A DNA stretch of 64,000 nt from Candidatus Melainabacteria bacterium. GTDB lineage: Bacteria; Cyanobacteriota; Vampirovibrionia; Obscuribacterales; Obscuribacteraceae. The position numbers and the translations under genes are program-made. The notes beneath the pieces are model-generated. The model was given only the letters and a program-made list of their open reading frames with translations, was not told the origin of the DNA and made no database searches. Of this stretch, positions 48,738 through 58,411 are shown one piece after another; position 1 is the first letter of the stretch; every line of letters starts with the position of its first letter. Where the stretch lies: the NCBI GenBank assembly GCA_013288645.1, contig JABDBL010000004.1, positions 60,057 to 124,056 of the forward strand, read 5' to 3'.

Positions 48738-50213
48738 ATGACAAGTTTACAGAAAATTTCAGATAATAAATTAAGTGCGGTAGTGCTTGCCGCTGGACTC
48801 GGTAAACGCATGCAATCATCAGAAGCTAAAGTATTGCATCCTGTACTTGGCAAACCAATTATTTGGCGAGTTTTAAAAGCTATAGACGAAATAAGTAAGC
48901 AAATGGCAAACCTAGAGCAAATACATATTGTTGTGGGTCATAATGCCGAACAAGTAGAAGCTTATATCAAACAATGCATTGAGGCAAAAGAATTCCAACG
49001 CCCAATCTTTTTTCACAAGCAAGAAAAACAGCTCGGTACAGGACATGCACTTATGTCTGCACAGAAAGCGCTTAGTGGTTTTCAAGGCAATATATTGGTC
49101 GTATCAGGTGACTGCCCTTTACTTACAAGCGATAGTTTGACGTCTTTTCTATTAGAGCATAAGGAAAAACAGTCTGACTTAACTATTCTAACCACGAAGC
49201 TAGAAAATCCGAGTGGTTATGGCCGGATTGTTAGATCTAAACAAGGACAGGTCTTGGGAATCGTGGAAGAGAAAGATGCTTCAGAGAAAGAAAAACAAAT
49301 AAACGAAATTGGCACTAGTATTTATTGTTTTAATTGGAAGGCCATCGAAAAAGGGCTTAAAGAGCTAAAAAACGACAATAAGCAGGGAGAATATTATTTA
49401 ACTGATCTTATTGCTTGGTCAGTGAAAGCAGGGCATAAAGTCAATTGTTTACCAATAGATGACTGGCGCCTGGTAATGGGTGTTAACTCACGATTGGAAT
49501 TGCAATTAGCCAATAAGTTCTTGAACGAAATAGTGTCACAACGTTTTTTGCTAGAGGGCGGAGTAACTATTGTTGATCCAGTGTCAACCTGGATCGCCCC
49601 AGAGGTGAAAATTGAGCCAGATACAATAATTTTGCCCGGTTGCTGGTTAATGGGAGACATTCAAATAGGCAAGTCATGCATTATTGGTCCCCATACCTCA
49701 ATTGAAGGAAGGGTAAGGATAGGCATGCAGACTAAGATTGTGCAATCACATTTAGAAGACTGCAGCATCGGTAGGGCTTGTTATATAGGGCCTTTTGCTC
49801 ATTTAAGGATGGGCACAACTTTAGCTGCCCAAGTACGTATAGGTAACTTTGTTGAAATAAAAATGAGCACTATTGATAGTTTAAGTGCCGTATCACATTT
49901 GAGCTATGTCGGTGATACTACAGTAGGAAAAGATACCAATATCGGTGCGGGCACAATTACCGCTAATTACGACCATATCACCAAAATAAAAGCGGCTACG
50001 GTCATAGAAGACGGAGCTTCAATCGGTAGTAATTCTGTTTTAGTCGCTCCAGTAAAAATAGGCAAAAATGCTGTTGTAGCAGCTGGAACGGTAATAACAA
50101 AAGATGTTGATGATGAGTCTTTAGCGGTGCGCCGAGTTAAGCAAGAAAATATCGCTGGCTGGAGCCAGCGACGTAAGCAAGCTGGAAATAAAAATAAAAA
50201 CCCAGATAAATAG
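48738..50213 (+). CDS. glmU: Bifunctional GlmU (N-acetylglucosamine-1-P uridyltransferase / glucosamine-1-P acetyltransferase)
   Basis: VLAAGLGKRMQSSEAKVLHPV; LbH repeats; NIGAGTITANYD. Confidence 0.95.
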   Translation: MTSLQKISDNKLSAVVLAAGLGKRMQSSEAKVLHPVLGKPIIWRVLKAIDEISKQMANLEQIHIVVGHNAEQVEAYIKQCIEAKEFQRPIFFHKQEKQLGTGHALMSAQKALSGFQGNILVVSGDCPLLTSDSLTSFLLEHKEKQSDLTILTTKLENPSGYGRIVRSKQGQVLGIVEEKDASEKEKQINEIGTSIYCFNWKAIEKGLKELKNDNKQGEYYLTDLIAWSVKAGHKVNCLPIDDWRLVMGVNSRLELQLANKFLNEIVSQRFLLEGGVTIVDPVSTWIAPEVKIEPDTIILPGCWLMGDIQIGKSCIIGPHTSIEGRVRIGMQTKIVQSHLEDCSIGRACYIGPFAHLRMGTTLAAQVRIGNFVEIKMSTIDSLSAVSHLSYVGDTTVGKDTNIGAGTITANYDHITKIKAATVIEDGASIGSNSVLVAPVKIGKNAVVAAGTVITKDVDDESLAVRRVKQENIAGWSQRRKQAGNKNKNPDK

Positions 50214-50215
50214 AC

Positions 50216-50521
50216 TTATTTCTCTATCTCTGGATAAGTTTCTTGCGCGGTTTCAATTTGGGACGCATAATTCAATCTTTGTCTTTCAGCTTCAGCAAAG
50301 GAAGAAGATTCGATCGTAATAAGCTTGACCAAATTGAGCGGCACTAAATGCTTAGAGTAGTCACGCCCAGTAGGTTTATCGAAGTCTCCATAAGATTCCA
50401 TTTCAAGGTAGTCGTGTCCGAGCCTTAAAACACGCCCCATTATGGTCGTACCATCAGAAAAGTGCAGACGAACCCAAGACCGGCTATCACACAATCTTTC
50501 AAGGCGTAGTTTAAGATTCAT
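50216..50521 (-). CDS. Hypothetical protein (small beta-rich, possibly Sm-like)
   Basis: 101 aa; VRLHFSDGTTIMGRVLRLGHDYLEME. Confidence 0.55.
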   Translation of the reverse strand: MNLKLRLERLCDSRSWVRLHFSDGTTIMGRVLRLGHDYLEMESYGDFDKPTGRDYSKHLVPLNLVKLITIESSSFAEAERQRLNYASQIETAQETYPEIEK

Positions 50522-50854
50522 AATTTGTCTCCCGATTTTAGGGATAAAACATTATTTATAGCTATTGTTCCCAAAGTGTATCAAATTTTCAGTAGTCAAG
50601 TATTGCTCTTTTTTTGCAGTGAACTAAACTGTCATTTGGCGACCGAATGTTGGAAATGCCCATCAAGACTCAGTTTATGCCCTAATTATAACCGAATTTA
50701 TAGCTCTTATCGACAATGCAAGTATGTGTTAATTATCTGCCCAACATGTTTTTAATGTCATTACCTATATGAGTGACTAAGAAACATCGAATTAGCGCGT
50801 TGTCAGTCCAAATGCCTTTACACAAAACCCAATACTAGAAAGTCCAGGAAATTA

Positions 50855-51031
50855 ATGGTTGAGAATATTCTGCCTGCGCACCTCACAAAACGCATTGAGG
50901 AATTACAAGGAAGAGAGCGAACTTATATAGAAGACGAACTTTTTTCAGAAGAAGCATTGACTAATTTGCTCTATAGAGAGCAATTGGAACGTGCATTTGA
51001 GCTAAGTCCGCTTGGACCGTTACCAAGCTAA
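50855..51031 (+). CDS. Small acidic/charged protein, 58 aa
   Basis: MVENILPAHLTKRIEELQGRERTYIEDELFSEEALTNLLYREQLERAFELSPLGPLPS*; AGGAAATTA SD; below track cutoff. Confidence 0.6.
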   Translation: MVENILPAHLTKRIEELQGRERTYIEDELFSEEALTNLLYREQLERAFELSPLGPLPS

Positions 51032-51040
51032 AACTATAGC

Positions 51041-51718
51041 CTAAGTATATAGCCCATCGAGAACAGCATGAAACCAACGATGGACTTTGTCAACTAGCGA
51101 AGTACTGCTATACCCACCCAACCAAGAGCCTTGTGCGTGCACAAAAACAGCGATTATCATTTGTGCCATTTCAGTAGCATGCAAATCTTGCCGTAATTCT
51201 TTATTCCTTTGCGCAGCAAGGATCAGCTCTTTAACGAGCTCGGGAAAGTTACCAGCACCGGTTGTTCTCACTTCCTTTTCCTTGCCGTTGAGATGGGAAT
51301 GTTTGGGTGGTGATTCTACATTGAGTTTATTGGCGCTTGCTAACACCAAGGGATCGTTTTCTCTAAATACCCACTTATGCATGCGCTGTTCAAAAAAAAC
51401 TTTGGTCAATTCAGGATTTTTTTCCGTCCAAGCAGCTCGTTCCAAAAGAATATTTTCTAGAATAGTAATTGGCTTTTCTCCTTTGTTCAGCGATCTAAGC
51501 GCATTCTCCAGCGCCTCACTAAAAGAATCTTCTCTTAAAGCCACCACAACCGATTCTTTAGAATCAAAATGGTAATAGAGAGTGCCTTTAGCAATATTAG
51601 CTTTTGCCGCTATATCGTCTATAGAAGTGTGGTCATAACCTCTTTCTGCAAACAGATTAGCAGCCGCAGCTAGAATCTGTTTTTGAGTAATATCCTTTTT
51701 TTCTTCTCGTCTACTCAT
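51041..51718 (-). CDS. TetR-family transcriptional regulator
   Basis: ILAAAANLFAERGYDHTSIDDIAAKANIAKGTLYYHFDSKESVV. Confidence 0.9.
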   Translation of the reverse strand: MSRREEKKDITQKQILAAAANLFAERGYDHTSIDDIAAKANIAKGTLYYHFDSKESVVVALREDSFSEALENALRSLNKGEKPITILENILLERAAWTEKNPELTKVFFEQRMHKWVFRENDPLVLASANKLNVESPPKHSHLNGKEKEVRTTGAGNFPELVKELILAAQRNKELRQDLHATEMAQMIIAVFVHAQGSWLGGYSSTSLVDKVHRWFHAVLDGLYT

Positions 51719-51860
51719 TGATCAATTCGCCTAAATAACCACAACTTATATACTACAGTACAAATTTAGACTGGAGTACGAGATACAATTTAAGGGACCT
51801 TCTTACTATTTAACACATTGAATTTGATTTTCACACCGCAATAAAATTGGAGAAAAATAT

Positions 51861-52145
51861 ATGAATCGCTTAAAGGGTCAGACATTCGGTTTCTTAGCTT
51901 TCAGCACCATTTTTATCACTTTGAACTTTTCTATATCTCCTTCTCAAGCTCAGCCAAGCCCAGAAAGCGGGGAAGCACATGCCGGAGACAAAATGAAAAT
52001 GTCATGTCCAATGGAATGCGAACCCTGGCCAGAAAAATTGGGATTAACTGATGAGCAAATGGAAAAAGTAGTTGAACTTAAATCAGAGGACCATCATCAA
52101 ATGGAGCACCGATCTGATCATGATTCAATGCATATCATTAATTAA
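51861..52145 (+). CDS. Small secreted metal-binding-like protein (H/M/E-rich)
   Basis: Signal peptide; LGLTDEQMEKVVELKSEDHHQMEHRSDHDSMH. Confidence 0.55.
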   Translation: MNRLKGQTFGFLAFSTIFITLNFSISPSQAQPSPESGEAHAGDKMKMSCPMECEPWPEKLGLTDEQMEKVVELKSEDHHQMEHRSDHDSMHIIN

Positions 52146-52220
52146 ATAATAAGGACTCACCGATAATTTGCAGGAAACGAAAAAATTCTTGCTTTTGCAG
52201 TGGTCGCATATTTGTGAGCA

Positions 52221-54113
52221 CTAAGGGGACTGCTGTGTTGAGTCATCGGTTTTAGTTGTAGCGTGTTCACTGGCAGTCAAATATGTTTTTAATCCCTCAG
52301 CAACGGCTTGAGCAATTTTAGATTGAAACTGTGGATCAATAAGTTGAGTAAATTCATCTGGGTTGATCATAAAACCAATTTCCAACAATACTGATGGCAT
52401 AGCTGGTCCTCTTGCTAATGCCAAATTCTGATAGCGTGTACCCAAATCAAGAAAATTACCCGCCATCTTAACGGAATTCTTTAGGTAGTTAGCCAGTTCA
52501 ATAGATTGTGGATGATACCAATAAGAAGATGTTCCATGCTCCTTCCATGGATCGCGTCCATCTGGCAAAGCATTATTATGGATCGAAATTAAAAAATCTG
52601 CTTTATTGTCTGTAGCAATGCGGACTCTTTCACTTAGTGATGGGTTTTCGTTTTGCGATATTCTGGTCATTATCACTGTTGCTCCCATAGATTCCAGACA
52701 AGTCTTTACTTTGCTAGCGATTTCAAGGTTGACTTGTGATTCTGGCAAGCCAGAGCATCCAATTGAGCCCTTTTCATTTCCACCATGTCCTGGATCAACA
52801 CAAATTTTTATCCCATTAAGACTTCCGGTAGAGGAAATATTGGGGCGTTCTTTTATCCCCAAACAGAGATTTGTTCCATCATAATAAGCGTTGTAACCCC
52901 ATTGTCGCCGACCAGTTAAGTAAGCAGTAATTTCATATATATTATCTTCTGATTGCCGCCAACTCACGTGGTCTAAGTTTGATTTGCTCTCATTACCTGT
53001 CTTAGGTTCAGAAGTGATCCAATCTGTATCGGGTGCTACACCATATACCTTCAGAATAAGACAATTTGGATTCAGCTTCTGTTCAATTTGATAAGGAAGT
53101 CTTTCGGTCAAAGGTAGACAAATTTTTTCACCATAAGAGTCCTCAATTATATTAATTGTTTGTGCCACTGCCTGCGGTGCTATTATATCAGTATTATGTT
53201 TGCGCATATTTAAGTCGCTCGGCAGCGTTGTTGTTTGGGTCAATGATTCCATTACTAATTCACTTTTATTTATCCAAACATGATGATTGGTAGCATATAA
53301 ACAACGCATATTATCTCCGGACCAACCATCGATAATAACTTTAACTCCGTCGACTAGCGGTGTGGTTCTGGCCAATCCCGGTCCCAAACGCACAACAGTA
53401 GGATTTTTTGCTGTTCTAGCCACAAATAATGATTCGACAGTTGAAATCGTAGCCTTACTATTTTCAGACAAACCACCTATACTGCTTATCAATTTAAATT
53501 GCGGATGAGTAGAAAAGAAATGATCGTCCGCTGTTACCCGATAAGAGCCCTTATAACATTCAGAATCATTTGTATCAAAACGTCTAAAGGTTTTACCGTA
53601 AGCTACATCCACGTTAGGCGCTTGATGATTCTTTTGTATTGCCATTAATCTCAAAGAATGTGGACCCAGTTGAACTGTCACAGTAGAATGAGGTGTAGCG
53701 CGTGCAGAGAAATTTATAATATCGCCAGCGGTAACACCTAAGTTTTGATTGGGCTTTAAATCTTCTAACTTTAATTCATCCGCACCTATTGGCTTTGGCG
53801 GTGCCTTTCTTAGAATAGTCAAATCGACATTATCACTCTTTTCGGAATTTGCTAACAAAAAATGGTTGGATCCATAGTGCAGCGGCACGACATGAGCAAA
53901 AAAACCTGCTTTATTTACGCGCACTATTTCGTTATTACACGTAAGTTTCGCGCCGATGTCGGTTTGCCCTACTAAAAATGTAGAAGATGCTTCAATAACA
54001 CTTCCTGTCCTAGGGTAAACAACTTTGATTGGACAAAAATTAGAATAATCCTGCGCCAATGCTGGATTCAACAGCCCATAAAAAAATAAAATGATAAGGT
54101 TGAAAATAAACAC
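52221..54113 (-). CDS. N-acetylmuramoyl-L-alanine amidase (Amidase_3)
   Basis: KICVDPGHGGNEKGSIGCSGLPESQVNLEIA; FLISIHNNALPDG; PSVLLEIGFMINPDE. Confidence 0.9.
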   Translation of the reverse strand: MFIFNLIILFFYGLLNPALAQDYSNFCPIKVVYPRTGSVIEASSTFLVGQTDIGAKLTCNNEIVRVNKAGFFAHVVPLHYGSNHFLLANSEKSDNVDLTILRKAPPKPIGADELKLEDLKPNQNLGVTAGDIINFSARATPHSTVTVQLGPHSLRLMAIQKNHQAPNVDVAYGKTFRRFDTNDSECYKGSYRVTADDHFFSTHPQFKLISSIGGLSENSKATISTVESLFVARTAKNPTVVRLGPGLARTTPLVDGVKVIIDGWSGDNMRCLYATNHHVWINKSELVMESLTQTTTLPSDLNMRKHNTDIIAPQAVAQTINIIEDSYGEKICLPLTERLPYQIEQKLNPNCLILKVYGVAPDTDWITSEPKTGNESKSNLDHVSWRQSEDNIYEITAYLTGRRQWGYNAYYDGTNLCLGIKERPNISSTGSLNGIKICVDPGHGGNEKGSIGCSGLPESQVNLEIASKVKTCLESMGATVIMTRISQNENPSLSERVRIATDNKADFLISIHNNALPDGRDPWKEHGTSSYWYHPQSIELANYLKNSVKMAGNFLDLGTRYQNLALARGPAMPSVLLEIGFMINPDEFTQLIDPQFQSKIAQAVAEGLKTYLTASEHATTKTDDSTQQSP

Positions 54114-54464
54114 TGATCTAGCACCAAAAAAATTTCATATTAAGTATATCCTGAAAATTAGCATCTACACAGAATCAAACAAGAATATTAGTATCATCGG
54201 ACAGACGAAATTCAGGCAAATATCAGCCCTTAGTCCCTGTTTTTCTAGATCTTGCCATTGAAATAATTTTGGCCCTTGAAAATAATGCCCTTTGTGCCCC
54301 AAGATTAGCCAAAGTACAATAAACAGTATCATTGCCATGTGGCGATGTTATTCTATGTGCTTGTTACTTGTGCTCTTTTAAGTCTTTTAGCCTGGCGATT
54401 CATACCTCTCATTTAGGATTTAATGTTTGAGTATTTAGCAAGATAAATTGAATGAATTTGCTAG

Positions 54465-55046
54465 TTGGTTGTGGCTATGGAAACGCGAATTTCAGTTTTA
54501 GTAGTTGACGATGTCCCACTCATACGTGATGCGGTAAAAATACTGCTGACGCGGGGAGATTATGCACGAATAGTCGGCGAAGCCGCAACTGGAGAAGAAG
54601 CAGTGAGACTTGCAGACAATGCAAACCCAGATGTCATTTTAATGGATATAGATATGCCTATTATGAATAGTATAGAAGCTGCAAAAATCATTCGCAAAAA
54701 GCATAAGAATACTAAGATAATAATGCTTACCTCAAGCAACAATGAAAGGTTCATTTTCCATTCATTTGCGGCTGGTGCGGATGGTTATATTCTTAAAGAT
54801 AAATTTCCCGCTACTATTCAAGCAGCTATCACCACTGTGTGCCTGGGTTCCGTATGGCTAGACCCTGGGATAGCTCGTCGCATTTTAGAATTAGTAGTAG
54901 AGAATGCTACTACTAAAAAGGGCTTGGCAATTCCACTTACAAGAGAAGAGGTAAAGACCTTGCACGAAGTGGCAAGTTGTAGTGTCGCACATTGTTTAGT
55001 CGATCCTGAGTTTATATCAAATTTGCGCAGATTAGAACAAAACTGA
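54465..55046 (+). CDS. Response regulator, receiver domain with degenerate C-terminus
   Basis: VLVVDDVPLIRDAVKILL; DVILMDIDMP; MLTSSNNE; GYILKD. Confidence 0.85.
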   Translation: MVVAMETRISVLVVDDVPLIRDAVKILLTRGDYARIVGEAATGEEAVRLADNANPDVILMDIDMPIMNSIEAAKIIRKKHKNTKIIMLTSSNNERFIFHSFAAGADGYILKDKFPATIQAAITTVCLGSVWLDPGIARRILELVVENATTKKGLAIPLTREEVKTLHEVASCSVAHCLVDPEFISNLRRLEQN

Positions 55047-55274
55047 GCAGCTCTTTTAAATACATAAGTCGAACTTCATATCATAATTTCGTTGGCCTAT
55101 TTAGTCCATCTAGATATAAATTAAGTGAATAAGAAGGACCCCGAACACGCCTAAATTTGCCAGATATTGGCTAGATTAGGTTAGCTCAAAAGAGGGTATG
55201 ATGGATAATTAAACGGTCTGTCTAGCCTTAAAGTAAGTACGTGTTAACGGAAGGACTTTTAAAAGTAAATTTGG

Positions 55275-56585
55275 ATGCCTAAATTTGTCAGATATTGGAC
55301 GGTAACTTTGCTAAGTCTTTTAGCCGTCGCAACCCAACAGGTTCTAGGATCGGAATCAGGCAGCAATCCATCAAGTTCAAATTCTAGATCAATTACAGCT
55401 GAGCAAAACGCGCTAAATTTATATAAACAACGAGAATATACAGCAGCAGCGAATGCTTTTGAAGGGATTATAAGAACTTCTAGTCCTAACGCATCACTAT
55501 ATTACTATGCAGCTTTAGCTAATCTACAAAGTGGCAAAAAGGCAAGAGCAGATCAGTTATTCAAGTACATAGATAATAATTTTCCAGGCACTACAGAGGC
55601 CACCTATGCGCATAAAGCATTGCTTTACAAGCAGCCATCGTTGCAAAATAATTCACAAGAATCAGATTTACCGGAGAGCATAAAGAATCTCTTACCCACC
55701 GACATGCAAGCACTGCTTAAAACAGAATCGGGTAAACAGATAGTTCAAGAAGCATTGAAAGAACATGCTGAACAAATACAAATGATTAGAAACGCGGAAA
55801 AGCAGGATGATTTAGAGAAACCTACATCTTCGCCCTCAGCACAGGCTGGAGCTAATACAGCATATTTGGAGCATCCTTTCACAGCTCAAGATATTGCCAG
55901 AGACGGTGCTGGAGGGATTGATCAAGGTAGAAATCCCAACTGCTGGTTTGAAGCTTCAATTTCTGCTCTTGCGCAACTACCCAGAGGGCAACGGCTATTA
56001 GCAGATACAATCCGCTCACGCCAAGGTAACCATTATGTCGTCCGCTTTCATAATGATGGAGTGGAATATACTGTTTCGAGAGAGGATTTAATACGCAATA
56101 ATATTAACGATAAAGCGCTCTGGGCATCTCTAATTGAATGCGCGGAGATAAAGAAATTTCCCCAAAATACTGGGGCGAACGGTGTCGACAATGATCAATC
56201 GCGTTTAGAAATCGGTCTTGGTTGTATAACGGGACGCAATGCTGAAGTAATTAGCCCTGAAAACTGTGACATTGAAGAACTTTCTTCTTTTATTGGATCA
56301 GCAATTAAGTCACAAAATCCGATTGTGGCTGCAACTTTTGGTGCAGCGCAATTAGCAATCATGCCGCAAATTTTGGTACCCAGCCATGCTTACACAGTTA
56401 TAGATTTTGAACCTTCTAGAAACATCGTCACCATTCGCAACCCGCACGGTCGTAAGTCTAGGATGTTTCAACTCAGTCGAGATTCGCAAGGTATTGAATT
56501 TCAACAATTCGGCGACGGCGTGATCAAAATAGGTCTTTCCACATTTCAAAAATATTTTCATGCCGTTGCTCGATCTTTTATTTGA
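55275..56585 (+). CDS. Secreted TPR + calpain-like cysteine protease
   Basis: IDQGRNPNCWFEASISALAQLP (Cys), PSHAYTVIDFEPSRNIVTIRNPHG (His, Asn). Confidence 0.75.
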   Translation: MPKFVRYWTVTLLSLLAVATQQVLGSESGSNPSSSNSRSITAEQNALNLYKQREYTAAANAFEGIIRTSSPNASLYYYAALANLQSGKKARADQLFKYIDNNFPGTTEATYAHKALLYKQPSLQNNSQESDLPESIKNLLPTDMQALLKTESGKQIVQEALKEHAEQIQMIRNAEKQDDLEKPTSSPSAQAGANTAYLEHPFTAQDIARDGAGGIDQGRNPNCWFEASISALAQLPRGQRLLADTIRSRQGNHYVVRFHNDGVEYTVSREDLIRNNINDKALWASLIECAEIKKFPQNTGANGVDNDQSRLEIGLGCITGRNAEVISPENCDIEELSSFIGSAIKSQNPIVAATFGAAQLAIMPQILVPSHAYTVIDFEPSRNIVTIRNPHGRKSRMFQLSRDSQGIEFQQFGDGVIKIGLSTFQKYFHAVARSFI

Positions 56586-56591
56586 CTTAAC

Positions 56592-56620
56592 TTGACAATA
56601 GTTAATTAATTTGTTAAATA
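56592..56620 (+). promoter_or_regulatory. Promoter of arsR-like gene, near-leaderless
   Basis: TTGACA (56592-56597) - 17 nt - TAAATA (56615-56620), ATG at 56628; AATAGTTAA repeated ~21 bp apart over the promoter. Confidence 0.55.
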
Positions 56621-56627
56621 GTTAAGT

Positions 56628-56933
56628 ATGAAAGATCCCACACCAGTTTTTAAAGCATTAGCCGACCCGACTCGTCGGCAAATTCTCAGCGCTCTTAAAA
56701 AAAAAGAGCTGCGGGCTGGCGAGATTGTAGAAATGTTTACTGTATCAGCTCCAGCAGTTTCTCGCCATTTAAGCATTCTTAAAGCGGCGGATTTAATTAT
56801 TGAACGTCGAGATGGTAATTCGATAATTTATCGACTACAAGCTGAGAATTTGGCTCTTTGTTTAAGTGAATTTATAAGTTCGGTTTGTCCCATGGAAATT
56901 TTGCAAAAGCGGAATAAGAGGACAAAGTTATGA
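56628..56933 (+). CDS. ArsR-family winged-helix regulator
   Basis: FKALADPTRRQILSALKKKELRAGEIVEMFTVSAPAVSRHLSILKAADLI. Confidence 0.92.
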   Translation: MKDPTPVFKALADPTRRQILSALKKKELRAGEIVEMFTVSAPAVSRHLSILKAADLIIERRDGNSIIYRLQAENLALCLSEFISSVCPMEILQKRNKRTKL

Positions 56934-56971
56934 ATATTGCCATTACGGGACCCTCAAATATACGATGATTT

Positions 56972-57751
56972 TTGTCTGCAAAGGCAAAAAGGATACAGAC
57001 GATGGAATTTTTGAAGTTAAACGGATTAATTCGCAGACGCCTTCTGGTAAATTTTCGTATACAGCCCGATGTCGTGCAACGTTTACTTCCAGATCCGTTC
57101 AAACCGAAATTGATCAAAGGATGGGCAATGGCTGGAATTTGTTTGATTCGACTTGAACAAATACGCCCATACTGGTGTCCAGCCCCATTTGGACTGAGCA
57201 GCGAAAATGCTGCTCATCGTATAGCAGTATGCTGGATGGACGCAGGAAATCAATTCCAGGAAGGTGTCTATATACCACGCCGCGACAGCAATTCGATTAT
57301 CAATCATCTATTTGGTGGAAAATTATTTCCAGGAGAGCACCAGAGAGCAAGCTTTGATGTACATGATAATGGTGATACTATTGATTTGCGTGCTCACGCG
57401 CTGGATGACTTGTTAACTATTGAGTTAAGAGGTAAGTGTACTGACACACTGCCGCCTACCTCAGTTTTTTCAGACTTGCAGGAAGCATCTAATTTTTTTA
57501 AAAACGGATCTTTGGGATATTCTGAAACAGCAGCCAGAAAATCTTTAGATGCTGTGCGGTTAATAACAACAAGGTGGGCTGTACAGCCTTTCAATGCGGA
57601 AGTAATTAAGTCCAGCTATTTCGCCAACCCATTGCTCTTTCCTGAAGGCACGGTAGAGTTTGATTGCGCTCTCATTATGCGCAACATAGAGCATAGCTGG
57701 CAAGTCGCACCAAAATTGCAGATTTCACAATGCGCCAGGAGCGAAATATGA
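56972..57751 (+). CDS. DUF2071/acetoacetate-decarboxylase-like protein
   Basis: FRIQPDVVQRLLPDPFKPKLIKGWAMAGICLIRLEQIRP. Confidence 0.6.
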   Translation: MSAKAKRIQTMEFLKLNGLIRRRLLVNFRIQPDVVQRLLPDPFKPKLIKGWAMAGICLIRLEQIRPYWCPAPFGLSSENAAHRIAVCWMDAGNQFQEGVYIPRRDSNSIINHLFGGKLFPGEHQRASFDVHDNGDTIDLRAHALDDLLTIELRGKCTDTLPPTSVFSDLQEASNFFKNGSLGYSETAARKSLDAVRLITTRWAVQPFNAEVIKSSYFANPLLFPEGTVEFDCALIMRNIEHSWQVAPKLQISQCARSEI

Positions 57752-57753
57752 TT

Positions 57754-57856
57754 GGTGGAGCGTACGAGATTCGAACTCGTGTTGCGCTATGAAATTTTGC
57801 CAGCCTGTTTGAGTTTCAAGCCTTAATAATACAAGGTGCGTCCCTTTTGCGTCCAG
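57754..57856 (-). repeat. tRNA-tail repeat unit A (partial copy)
   Basis: Minus strand ACGAGTTCGAATCTCGTACGCTCCACC (T-arm + 3' acceptor strand) plus GGTGCGTCCCTTTTGCGTCCAG (+) at 57835-57856. Confidence 0.85.
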
Positions 57857-57991
57857 CTTTACCCTATTTATTATTCACAGAAATGCGAATTGTGAGCCTA
57901 ATTCCAGAGCCGATATATCGAAACTTATTTTAGTAATTTAAATTTACCTGTCCACGGTATAATATTGTGACTGGCAGATTGTTCTTGGAGA

Positions 57992-58411
57992 ATGCAAGTG
58001 AACGTTAATGGTTTAGAGCGTATAACTATTGATCCAAACGTTATGGGCGGCAAGCCGACTATACGAAATACGCGGGTAACCGTGGGTACTGTTCTAGAGC
58101 TGCTTGGCGCCGGTACTGGACCTGATGAAATATTAAAACATTACCCATACCTAGAAGCAGCTGACATACAGCAGGCCCTTTCCTTTGCCACATGGAAGTT
58201 TAACAATGAAAGAAATATTTTGCTCAAGATACCGAATGCTTTCTTCGACAAAGAAATTGACATTGAAAAACTTGCTAAAGAGCAAACTAAAAATCATGTA
58301 ACTTCTTTTAACGAGATCCTGGGTGATTTCTGGCCAAAGGAAGATTCTGTAGATGAATTCATGGCTATGATTAGTAAATTGCCGGATCATAGAAACTTCG
58401 ATAATGCCTAA
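57992..58411 (+). CDS. DUF433 antitoxin with C-terminal extension
   Basis: RITIDPNVMGGKPTIRNTRVTVGTVLELLGAGTGPDEILKHYPYLEAADIQQAL. Confidence 0.85.
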   Translation: MQVNVNGLERITIDPNVMGGKPTIRNTRVTVGTVLELLGAGTGPDEILKHYPYLEAADIQQALSFATWKFNNERNILLKIPNAFFDKEIDIEKLAKEQTKNHVTSFNEILGDFWPKEDSVDEFMAMISKLPDHRNFDNA

